Source: Fructobacillus fructosus KCTC 3544 (GTDB lineage: Bacteria; Bacillota; Bacilli; Lactobacillales; Lactobacillaceae). Taken from it: 64,000 nucleotides of DNA. The stretch spans positions 38,165-102,164 of the forward strand of contig NZ_JQBH01000005.1 in the NCBI RefSeq assembly GCF_001438695.1, read 5' to 3'. Under the pieces are notes generated by a model, which saw only the letters and a list, made by a program, of their open reading frames with translations, was not told the DNA's origin and did no database searches. How positions within the stretch are numbered: the stretch's first letter is position 1; each line of letters begins with the position of its first letter. The position numbers and the translations under genes are program-made. Of the stretch, positions 16,252 through 22,907 are shown one piece after another.

Positions 16252-16305
16252 TTATGAAAAGGCGACTTGATCAATTCGCTCCCAATAGATTGGTCTGGCT
16301 CTCAT
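16252..16305 (-). CDS. 17-residue peptide ORF
   Basis: ATG 16305 is preceded by ATAGGAGGCGGTT, a near-perfect ribosome binding site, and the ORF ends 5 nt before a strong terminator. The peptide would be MRARPIYWERIDQVAFS: basic at the start, aromatic in the middle, no membrane segment. It is the last member of a minus-strand series of small ORFs. A 15-codon ORF without RBS lies just upstream (starting near 16361) and its stop overlaps this RBS. Possible roles include a signalling or regulatory peptide; none can be shown. Confidence 0.45.
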   Translation of the reverse strand: MRARPIYWERIDQVAFS

Positions 16306-16376
16306 AACCGCCTCCTATAGCAATTTATTACTTGTGAAGTTATCCTTGATGAGAATTTTCATGAGAATTATTTTTT

Positions 16377-16547
16377 TTAGTTCCAAAAAATAATCCAAAA
16401 TAACATTGATTGCGAAACAAGTAATGAGGACGGCACAGTCATTTCGGTTAATCGTCCTAACGCTAAATCAATAACTAACCAAATTAGCTCTACAATAATC
16501 CCCATAATCATGATGATTTTACATGCAAGTACTTGTTGTTTAGTCAT
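16377..16547 (-). CDS. 56-residue small membrane protein
   Basis: ATG 16547 with AAGGAG 5 nt upstream. Sequence starts MTKQQVLACKIIMIMGIIVE and contains one long hydrophobic helix (10-31), a polar loop (GRLTEMTVPSS) and a second short hydrophobic end (MLFWIIFWN). No family recognised. It begins 22 nt after the stop codon of the 57-residue ORF, so the two form an operon. The ORF is absent from standard length-filtered calls. Confidence 0.6.
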   Translation of the reverse strand: MTKQQVLACKIIMIMGIIVELIWLVIDLALGRLTEMTVPSSLLVSQSMLFWIIFWN

Positions 16548-16569
16548 ATTTACTCCTTAAGGTGTTTTG

Positions 16570-16743
16570 CTACTGCTTGTCTGTTCTATCACTTACCAAT
16601 CCAATGAGGATGCTAAACAGTGACAGTTGAATAATGAATAATATGCATCGGACGAACTCCGGAAGAGGAACGAATTCTTTGAACAGAAAAGCTGAAAAGA
16701 GTACAGTAACTAATAACCTTTTATTTTGTAAAATTCCCTTCAT
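16570..16743 (-). CDS. 57-residue small membrane protein
   Basis: ATG 16743 preceded by CATGGAGCAAGTAAG (GGAG, 8-nt spacing). The protein begins MKGILQNKRLLVTVLFSAFL, has two hydrophobic helices (about 9-22 and 30-48) and a polar tail ending SDRTDKQ. First gene of the minus-strand small-ORF unit. A promoter-like pair TTTCAA-17-TAAACT lies at 16776-16804 on the minus strand. No homology recognised; its two-helix layout resembles the plus-strand ORF at 15606-15875. Confidence 0.6.
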   Translation of the reverse strand: MKGILQNKRLLVTVLFSAFLFKEFVPLPEFVRCILFIIQLSLFSILIGLVSDRTDKQ

Positions 16744-16775
16744 CTTACTTGCTCCATGAGTTGTTTGTTACTAAC

Positions 16776-16804
16776 AGTTTACCTGACTTTGCATTACTTT
16801 GAAA
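16776..16804 (-). promoter_or_regulatory. Candidate promoter of the minus-strand small-ORF unit
   Basis: Minus-strand TAAACT (plus AGTTTA, 16776-16781) with TTTCAA (16799-16804) at 17-bp spacing. The spacer contains TGCAAAGTCAG, which recurs in inverted orientation at 15880-15890. Confidence 0.4.
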
Positions 16805-17206
16805 ATCGGTGTTGTTATACAGATAAGATAACTAGGGAATATTTTGTTCTCTATCCAAAAGTTTTCATTGATGGGTGATGATTCAATTTCCGAATAAAAT
16901 TGTTAGTTGGTGGATAAAAATTTTTATGATCAATATTGGGCAATGCAACGACCAGTTGAAATTTTTTATGATGTTACTTCCTTTTAGATTCTTCTAAATG
17001 GCTTTACTTCGTCCTGAAAAAGGATGTTATAATTTCGTTAGATTATTTAAGAAGAACTTACCCCTTCTTTTGCAACCATCGCCGGCCAGCGATGGCTTTT
17101 TTATTACCTAAGAAAACTCCAGCTGGTCTCTTTCCCCAACCAAATTCTTAAGAAAAGGGTAAATATGGTAAAATGAGCTTAAGTATAAAAGATTGTTGAG
17201 GAAAAC
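16805..17206. other. Long intergenic stretch; AT-rich, no supported gene
   Basis: No ORF with RBS found on either strand. It holds a candidate small RNA (17040-17105, listed separately) and the gdpP promoter, an extended -10 TGG-TAAAAT at 17166-17174. The rest (16805-17000) is AT-rich without repeats that I could see. Confidence 0.6.
17025..17105 (+). ncRNA. Candidate small RNA or terminated leader
   Basis: An extended -10 (TGT-TATAAT, 17025-17033) is followed by about 65 nt with two hairpins: AAGAAG / CTTCTT (about 17050-17072) and CCATCGC-N6-GCGATGG (about 17078-17098), the second ending in CTTTTTTATT. There is no ORF between. This is the form of a short independently terminated transcript; gdpP downstream has its own promoter. 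Confidence 0.4.
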
Positions 17207-19231
17207 ATGAAAACCTTTTTAAACATTGGGGCGTTAGCCCGCTATCAACAAAATAAGACTTTTGTCATGTCTGTGGCAATGTCGGCTTTGGTGGCTGTGT
17301 TGTCCATGGTTTTGGCTGTTTTGGTCAACTGGATTTTTGCCTTGGTATGGCTGTTGATTTTGGTCGTGATGGCCGGGTTCTTGGTGCGACAGTTGATTCT
17401 GTCGAGTCAAGATTCGGATTCTTATTTGGAAGAACTAACTCATCGTGTCAAAGTCGGCCAACAGGAAGCCGTTTTGCAGATGCCGATTGGGGTGATTTTG
17501 CTGGATGACGAGCGAGTGGTCTGGGTAAACCCCTACTTGCAGGAAATGATGGGTGGCCGTGATCTGATTGGGGATGTGCTTTCGGATTCTGAACCATCGT
17601 TGGTTAAGGCGATGAACGACGAAAGTCACCCCACGGTGAACTGGTTGGACCATTCCTTTGAGTTGGTTTATCAAAAAGATTTAGGAACCCTTTACCTGCT
17701 TGATGTGTCAGAAAACGTTGCCCTTGAAACCAACCTCCAGAATCACCGTCTGGTGACGGGAATTGTTTCGGTGGATAACTACGAAGAAGTGACGGAAGGG
17801 ATGCCTGATTCAGAGACGTCGATGCTTCGGACGGAAGTCACTGGTCAGCTGACGGAATGGGCGAAGAAGTACGACATGTACGTTCGCCGACTTTCTCCGG
17901 TTACTTATTTATTGATGGGTTATCAGCAGGATTTACAAAAGGCTGAGAATGATAAGTTCTCCGTTGTTAAAACGGTTCGTGACTCGACTGCTCAAAAGAA
18001 TTCACCACTGACTTTGTCAATGGGAATTGCTTACGGTGAGAAGGACATTAACTCCCTTGTTCAATTGGCTCAAACCAACTTGGATTTGGCGCTTGGACGA
18101 GGTGGTGACCAAGTGGTTGTTAAGGATGACGAATCACCGGCCCGTTTCTATGGGGGAACAACCAACCCGATGGAAAAGCGGACGCGAGTGCGTGCTCGTG
18201 TGATTTCGCAAACCATTGCCGAATTGATCGATCAGGCCGATCAGGTCTTTGTGGTTGGTCACCGTTCGCCCGATTTGGACGCGATTGGTTCCGCCATGGG
18301 ACTCTGGCGCTTTAGTCAAACAAGACATAAAAAGGCCTTTGTGGTGGTTGATGAAGACCACATTTTCTCAGATATTCAGTCACTTTTGCGGGCGGTTCGG
18401 CATGCTGATCCAGAAGATCCAGTTCCTGGTGAAAACCTGGGTGCTTCGGTTATTTCTGAAAAAGAGGCCTTGGACCGGGCAACGGATCAATCACTATTGA
18501 TTTTGGTTGACCATTCGAAGGCTCAGTTAACCGGTGCGCCGGAATTGCTGAATGAGTTGGCTGGTCGATTAGTAGTGATTGACCACCACCGTTTGGGTGA
18601 AGATGGGCTGGCTGATAAGCCTTTGTTGACCTATATTGAGCCATACGCTTCGTCAACTTCTGAATTAGTAACGGAGCTGCTTCAGTATCAGAACCAGAAG
18701 GGTGCTGCCATCACACGTCTGGAAGCAACCGCCATGCTTGGTGGGATTCAGGTGGATACGAAGAACTTTGTGCTCCGAACAGGGTCACGAACGTTCGATG
18801 CTGCTTCCTACTTGCGGGCAAATGGTGCCGACAATGAATTGATTCAATCCTTCTTGAAGGAAAAGTTTGGCGACTTTAAGGCCCGGGCTGAACTGATTGC
18901 CAATGCTGAAGTGCGTGATGCAACGGCGATTTCCGTTGGGGACAACGATACCGTCTATGGCGGGGTGATTACGGCCCAAGCAGCGGACGAACTGTTGCAA
19001 ATTGAAGGTGTGAAGGCATCCTTTGTATTGACGAAGCGCCAAGATGGCCGGGTTGGAATTTCAGCACGTTCCAACGGTGACTTTAACGTTCAAACAGTGA
19101 TGGAAGACCTTGGTGGCGGTGGTCACTTGTCGAACGCTGCTACGCAAATGGCGGACGTGACGACGGACGAAGCTTATCAAGAACTGATCAAAGCGATTGA
19201 AGGCCAAGAAGCCGAAGAAGCATCAATTTAA
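17207..19231 (+). CDS. gdpP: Cyclic-di-AMP phosphodiesterase GdpP (DHH family)
   Basis: Degrades c-di-AMP, the second messenger that controls potassium and osmolyte uptake and cell-wall stress tolerance. 674 residues: two N-terminal membrane helices (about 20-65), a PAS-like domain (85-170, MPIGVILLDDERVVWVNPYLQEMM), a degenerate GGDEF domain (175-305) and the DHH-DHHA1 catalytic part: VVGHRSPDLDAIGSAMGL (near 350), LLILVDHS, VVIDHHRLGED and GGGGHLSNAATQM near the end. All metal ligands are visible. RBS TTGAGGAAAAC. It heads the conserved gdpP-rplI-dnaC order of Firmicutes. Confidence 0.96.
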   Translation: MKTFLNIGALARYQQNKTFVMSVAMSALVAVLSMVLAVLVNWIFALVWLLILVVMAGFLVRQLILSSQDSDSYLEELTHRVKVGQQEAVLQMPIGVILLDDERVVWVNPYLQEMMGGRDLIGDVLSDSEPSLVKAMNDESHPTVNWLDHSFELVYQKDLGTLYLLDVSENVALETNLQNHRLVTGIVSVDNYEEVTEGMPDSETSMLRTEVTGQLTEWAKKYDMYVRRLSPVTYLLMGYQQDLQKAENDKFSVVKTVRDSTAQKNSPLTLSMGIAYGEKDINSLVQLAQTNLDLALGRGGDQVVVKDDESPARFYGGTTNPMEKRTRVRARVISQTIAELIDQADQVFVVGHRSPDLDAIGSAMGLWRFSQTRHKKAFVVVDEDHIFSDIQSLLRAVRHADPEDPVPGENLGASVISEKEALDRATDQSLLILVDHSKAQLTGAPELLNELAGRLVVIDHHRLGEDGLADKPLLTYIEPYASSTSELVTELLQYQNQKGAAITRLEATAMLGGIQVDTKNFVLRTGSRTFDAASYLRANGADNELIQSFLKEKFGDFKARAELIANAEVRDATAISVGDNDTVYGGVITAQAADELLQIEGVKASFVLTKRQDGRVGISARSNGDFNVQTVMEDLGGGGHLSNAATQMADVTTDEAYQELIKAIEGQEAEEASI

Positions 19232-19242
19232 GCAAACTACGT

Positions 19243-19248
19243 TATAAT
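19243..19248 (+). promoter_or_regulatory. -10 box ahead of rplI
   Basis: TATAAT just downstream of the gdpP stop codon, 41 nt before the rplI start; the -35 is poor. It suggests separate expression of rplI-dnaC. Confidence 0.5.
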
Positions 19249-19288
19249 AGAGTAAAGCAATTGGGGATAGTCCCAGAGGGAGGCACGC

Positions 19289-19741
19289 ATGAAAGTTGTA
19301 TTTTTGGAAGATGTAAAGGGCCGTGGTAAGAAGGGGGAAGTGAAGAACGTTCCCGATGGCTACGCCAATAACTTCTTAATCAAGAACAAAAAAGCAGAAC
19401 CAGCAACTGGCAAGAACTTGGGTGCTGTTAAGGGTCGCCAAAAGGCTGAAGAAAAGCAAGCAGCGGCTGAATTAGCGGCGGCCGAAGATTTGAAGAAGTT
19501 GCTCGAAAACGAGAAGACCGTTGTTGCGATTCCAGGAAAAGCCGGAACGGACGGTCGTCTCTTCGGTGCCATCTCTTCAAAGCAAATTGTGGCAGCCTTG
19601 GAAAAGCAATACCAGGTTAAGTTGGACAAGCGCAAGTTATTGCTTGACCAACCCATTCACGCCATGGGCTTCACCACTGTTCCAGTGAAGTTGCACAAGC
19701 AAGTTCAAGCTGACTTGCGTGTTCACGTTCAAGAGGGTTAA
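19289..19741 (+). CDS. rplI: 50S ribosomal protein L9
   Basis: 150 residues: N-terminal L9 domain [31 protein letters not shown], a long Ala/Glu/Lys connecting helix (45-80) and the C-terminal domain ending LRVHVQEG. L9 bridges to 23S rRNA at the base of the L1 stalk. RBS GAGGGAGG at 7 nt. The dnaC start codon is 2 nt after its stop codon, so translation is coupled. It lies in the gdpP-rplI-dnaC block. Confidence 0.98.
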   Translation: MKVVFLEDVKGRGKKGEVKNVPDGYANNFLIKNKKAEPATGKNLGAVKGRQKAEEKQAAAELAAAEDLKKLLENEKTVVAIPGKAGTDGRLFGAISSKQIVAALEKQYQVKLDKRKLLLDQPIHAMGFTTVPVKLHKQVQADLRVHVQEG

Positions 19742-19743
19742 TC

Positions 19744-21228
19744 ATGGCCGATGTTTCATTAATGGCTAACGAATACCGACAAGCGCCCCAAGACATCGAA
19801 GCTGAAAAAGCCGTCTTTGGGGCGATTTTCTTTGACGTGCATTCTGATACTGCCATGGTGACGGCCGAAGCCATCCTTGAACCGAAGGACTTTTACCGGA
19901 CTGCTCACCAGGAAATTTTTAAAGCCATGCAGTCCTTGGTCGCTGAAAATCGGCCAATTGACGTGTTGACTTTACAAGATAAGTTAAACGCGAACCAGCA
20001 GTTGGAAAACGTTGGGGGCATTGCCTACCTGGCTGAACTCGCTGAATCAACGGCGTCGGCTGCGAACCTGAAACATTATGCCGATATCGTTCACGAAAAA
20101 GCCGTGCTACGCCGCTTGATTGAGACGCTGACGAAAAACATGTCCTTAGCCTATGACGGGGCCAAAGATTCGACGGAACTCTTGGAAGAGGTTTCGCACG
20201 AAGTTGACCGGTTGGCTGAAAACCGTGGGGATGATGGGCTGCAACGCATTCAAGACGTTATTGACGAATTCAATGATAATTTGACCGCCGCTGTGGAAAA
20301 CAAGTCCGATGTTGTCGGGTTAGCCACAGGTTATCCTGAATTAGACAAGTTGACGCACGGCTTCCGTGAGGACCAGATGATTGTTATTGGGGCCCGTCCG
20401 GCCGTTGGTAAGACGGCCTTCGTGCTGAATTTAGCGAAAAACGCTGCCAAGTCCGAAAAAGTGCCCGTTGTCATCTTTTCATTGGAAATGGGAGCGGTTG
20501 ATTTGGTCACCCGTTTGGTGGCGGCGGAGGGATCGATTGATTCCAACCACATCACCACTGGTCAGATGCAGGAAGAAGACTGGAATTCATTAACGGTTGC
20601 CCTCCAATCCTTGTCGAACATGAAGATTTATATGGACGATACACCGGGCATCCGAATGGCCCAAATTTCGGCCAAGCTGCGTCAGTTGGAGAAGGATTTG
20701 TTGGCGAACATGTCTGAAGAGGAGCGCGATGAAAATCCCCACCCCCTCGGCCTTGTTATGATCGATTATTTGGGATTGATTGAATCCGGTAACACGGAAA
20801 GTCGCCAGCAGGCCGTTTCCGAAATCTCTCGTTCCATCAAGAAGCTGGCGAAGGAATTGCACACGCCAATCATCGCATTGGCTCAGCTTTCCCGTGGTGT
20901 TGAACAACGAACGGATAAGCGACCAGTTCTTTCGGATTTGCGTGAATCAGGCTCAATCGAGCAGGATGCTGACATCGTGGCCTTTCTTTACCGAGATGAT
21001 TATTATCGAAATGACGGTGAGGAAGACGGGGGCGGCCCTGCCGAACCTGAACAGGATTCCGTGCCGATTGATGTTATTTTGGAAAAGAACCGTGCTGGTG
21101 CACGGGGTACGGCGACTTTGATGTTTAATAAGCCGACCTTTAAGTTTGCTGATCGGGCGCCGGACTACCGAGCCAATGATGCGGGGATGCCACCCATTCC
21201 ACCGGCAAATATGAATAACTCGTGGTAA
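19744..21228 (+). CDS. dnaC: Replicative DNA helicase DnaB/DnaC
   Basis: 494 residues. The N-terminal domain (10-115, PQDIEAEKAVFGAIF) binds primase and the C-terminal RecA-like domain has Walker A GARPAVGKTAF near residue 219, Walker B (VMIDYLGLI), SLEMG, and the arginine-finger/DnaB motif DLRESGSIEQDADIVAFLYRDDYY. No intein is inserted. An insertion of Asp/Glu/Gly after YRNDGEEDGGGPAEPEQ is somewhat longer than in Bacillus. It unwinds DNA at the replication fork; Gram-positive nomenclature is dnaC. Confidence 0.97.
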   Translation: MADVSLMANEYRQAPQDIEAEKAVFGAIFFDVHSDTAMVTAEAILEPKDFYRTAHQEIFKAMQSLVAENRPIDVLTLQDKLNANQQLENVGGIAYLAELAESTASAANLKHYADIVHEKAVLRRLIETLTKNMSLAYDGAKDSTELLEEVSHEVDRLAENRGDDGLQRIQDVIDEFNDNLTAAVENKSDVVGLATGYPELDKLTHGFREDQMIVIGARPAVGKTAFVLNLAKNAAKSEKVPVVIFSLEMGAVDLVTRLVAAEGSIDSNHITTGQMQEEDWNSLTVALQSLSNMKIYMDDTPGIRMAQISAKLRQLEKDLLANMSEEERDENPHPLGLVMIDYLGLIESGNTESRQQAVSEISRSIKKLAKELHTPIIALAQLSRGVEQRTDKRPVLSDLRESGSIEQDADIVAFLYRDDYYRNDGEEDGGGPAEPEQDSVPIDVILEKNRAGARGTATLMFNKPTFKFADRAPDYRANDAGMPPIPPANMNNSW

Positions 21229-21231
21229 TCG

Positions 21232-21298
21232 AAAAAGAAGCCGAACTTATGATATGAACCCTAAAATTAGGACATATCATTTGTTCGGCTTCTTTTTT
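21232..21298 (+). terminator. Long terminator after dnaC
   Basis: 15-bp outer stem from AAAAAGAAGCCGAAC (21232-21246) to its complement (21283-21297) plus inner ATGATATG (21249-21256) / CATATCAT (21273-21280); T run follows. Confidence 0.92.
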
Positions 21299-21381
21299 GT
21301 TTGGTCAATCAAGAATCAGTGATTTTATGTTGTATTTTTGAAATTTCGTGTTGACCACTCTTAGACCAGAGGAGTGTCTGA

Positions 21382-21879
21382 TTATTCCGTTAAGTCTTCA
21401 AAGGAAGCGTCAATCATTTCCGCTAAATCCCTGGGGTTCAGTTTATCCGAACGGCCGAGTTCGCCGGCAGACACTAGAATAAAGGATGCCTCTTCCGCGT
21501 GTTGATCAAGGTAAATCGGAAAATGCTTGTTCTGCCAAATACCGACTGGGTTATTCGCACCGTGTACGTAACCGGTTGTTTTCTCCAGTTCCTTAACAGG
21601 TAACATGTGGGCCTTTTTATTGCCGGAAACGGCGGCGAATTTCTTCATATCCAACCGTTCGGTCAGTGGTACAACAGCAACAATTGGACCAGTTTTATCT
21701 CCTTTGGCTGCCAAAGTCTTGTAGATATCGGACTCTTGGATGCCGAGTTCTGCGAACTTGGCCGCTTTTTCTTCCTCCGTCAGGTCAAGAGCGTTCAAGT
21801 GTAGCGGTTCGTAGGAAACACCGTGCTTTTCTAAAACAAGTTCGGGAAGTGTTTTTTTGTCTTTTTTCTTCTTTGCCAT
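21382..21879 (-). CDS. ybaK: YbaK/EbsC-family Cys-tRNA(Pro)/aminoacyl-tRNA deacylase
   Basis: Edits mischarged tRNA(Pro) in trans. 165 residues with a lysine-rich start (MAKKKKDKKTLP) and the YbaK motifs KTLAAKGDKTGPIVAVVP, LDMKKFAAVSGNKKAHMLP and TTGYVHGANNPVG. The catalytic Lys and the GxxxP loop are present. There is no ribosome binding site: the extended -10 TGC-TAAAAT (plus 21886-21894) ends 6 nt before the ATG, predicting a leaderless transcript. Divergent from the GntR gene, sharing a 78-bp control region. Confidence 0.9.
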   Translation of the reverse strand: MAKKKKDKKTLPELVLEKHGVSYEPLHLNALDLTEEEKAAKFAELGIQESDIYKTLAAKGDKTGPIVAVVPLTERLDMKKFAAVSGNKKAHMLPVKELEKTTGYVHGANNPVGIWQNKHFPIYLDQHAEEASFILVSAGELGRSDKLNPRDLAEMIDASFEDLTE

Positions 21880-21885
21880 GGGTCT

Positions 21886-21951
21886 ATTTTAGCACAATCG
21901 CAAAGGGGTGAGACCAGATGGAAAACTGGTCCGACCAATTTGTGCTAAACT
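21886..21951. promoter_or_regulatory. Divergent leaderless promoters of ybaK and gntR with palindromic operator
   Basis: Minus strand: TGC-TAAAAT (21886-21894). Plus strand: TGC-TAAACT (21943-21951). Each -10 is 6 nt from its ATG. Between them lie an inverted repeat GACCAG-N8-CTGGTC (21912-21931) and an overlapping palindrome AACTGGTC-C-GACCAATT (21924-21940, 7 of 8 pairs). Confidence 0.7.
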
Positions 21952-21957
21952 GAAACC

Positions 21958-22686
21958 ATGACACAAGCAAAATACGTATCGGTGCAAGCCGACATCAAAG
22001 CAAAAATTTATCAGGGTGCCTACCCGGAACTAAAACTGCCCGATGAGCGCTCCATGGCCGAAGATTATGGGGTATCGCGTTCGTCCATTAAGCGTGCCCT
22101 CTCGGTGCTGGTTCAGCAGGGAATTATTTTTAAAAAAAGGGGTTCTGGGACTTTTGTGAATCCTTTGTACCTAAAGAATCAGGCCATTTTTCAGCATGAA
22201 GGCTCCAACCTAGGGGTTTCGGATTCCTTTCGAATTAATGGACAGGCGCCCTCCATTGAGTTACTTGACTTTCGTGTGATTCAGGCCAATGAGGAACAGC
22301 AGTCGGCGCTTTTTCTAAACGAGGGTGACTTTGTTTATGAAATTAAGCGCCTGCGCAAGTTGGACGGGGTGCCCTTCATGATTGAGTACGGTTACGTGCC
22401 CATTTCACTGCTGCCGGGTCTTAAGAAAGAGAACGTGACCCAGTCAATCTATGGCTACGTGGAAAAGGAAAAGCAGAAGAAAGTCACGCGGTCCTTCATG
22501 ACGATTATGGCCGCACCTTCCGATGAGGAGGAACAGCACCTGTTGAAACTGAAGAAAACGGAACCGGTTGGCATCATGGAGGGGATTTTCTTCATGGATG
22601 ATGGTACCCCGTTGGAGTACGCAAACATGCGGCTGCATTACAAATACTTACGTTATAACGCATTCGTATCGATTGGTTCGGAATGA
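21958..22686 (+). CDS. GntR-family (HutC/UTRA) transcriptional regulator
   Basis: 242 residues. N-terminal winged helix (1-70): IKAKIYQGAYPELKLPDERSMAEDYGVSRSSIKRALSVLVQQGIIFKKRGSGTFV, the standard GntR domain. The UTRA effector domain follows (75-240), with IKRLRKLDGVPFMIEYGYVP and a C-terminal LEYANMRLHYKYLRYNAF. Such regulators usually sense a sugar phosphate or related metabolite. It lies immediately upstream of the phosphoketolase gene, and related palindromes lie before its own promoter and before xpk, so it may control both. No RBS; probably leaderless. Confidence 0.92.
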   Translation: MTQAKYVSVQADIKAKIYQGAYPELKLPDERSMAEDYGVSRSSIKRALSVLVQQGIIFKKRGSGTFVNPLYLKNQAIFQHEGSNLGVSDSFRINGQAPSIELLDFRVIQANEEQQSALFLNEGDFVYEIKRLRKLDGVPFMIEYGYVPISLLPGLKKENVTQSIYGYVEKEKQKKVTRSFMTIMAAPSDEEEQHLLKLKKTEPVGIMEGIFFMDDGTPLEYANMRLHYKYLRYNAFVSIGSE

Positions 22687-22692
22687 TCAGTG

Positions 22693-22733
22693 GGACAACT
22701 TTTGTGGGCAAAAAGGCAAAAGTTGTCCTTTTT
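22693..22733 (+). terminator. Terminator after gntR
   Basis: 12-bp stem GGACAACTTTTG (22693-22704) / CAAAAGTTGTCC (22717-22728), then five T. Confidence 0.92.
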
Positions 22734-22758
22734 ATAATTGGGACGGTCCAATTATAAA
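22731..22758. promoter_or_regulatory. Perfect 11-bp-arm palindrome upstream of xpk
   Basis: Arms TTTATAATTGG (22731-22741) and its complement (22748-22758), spacer GACGGT. Its core AATTGG(GA)CGGTCCA resembles the reverse complement of the gntR-promoter palindrome. It lies 50 bp before the xpk -35. Confidence 0.65.
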
Positions 22759-22807
22759 AACAGGTGTAACCAAAATCGAGAAAGTTCGTTCCATCGCCCC
22801 AATTATC

Positions 22808-22881
22808 TTGAAACCCATTTAATGTGCAGATATAATAATACTTGTAAATATTTAACCGAAGGATTGCATAAGCGTCCTTCG
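22808..22881 (+). promoter_or_regulatory. Strong xpk promoter and leader hairpin
   Basis: TTGAAA (22808-22813), 17-bp spacer, TATAAT (22831-22836). The leader folds CGAAGGA (22857-22863) / TCCTTCG (22875-22881), which may protect the mRNA 5' end. RBS AAAAAGGAG follows. Confidence 0.8.
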
Positions 22882-22907
22882 TGGAAAGAAAAAGGAGTAC
22901 TATTTAC

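Noticed and set aside
14686..17105. Prophage remnant
   Set aside because: No integrase, terminase, repressor or att-like direct repeat; only small unknown ORFs.
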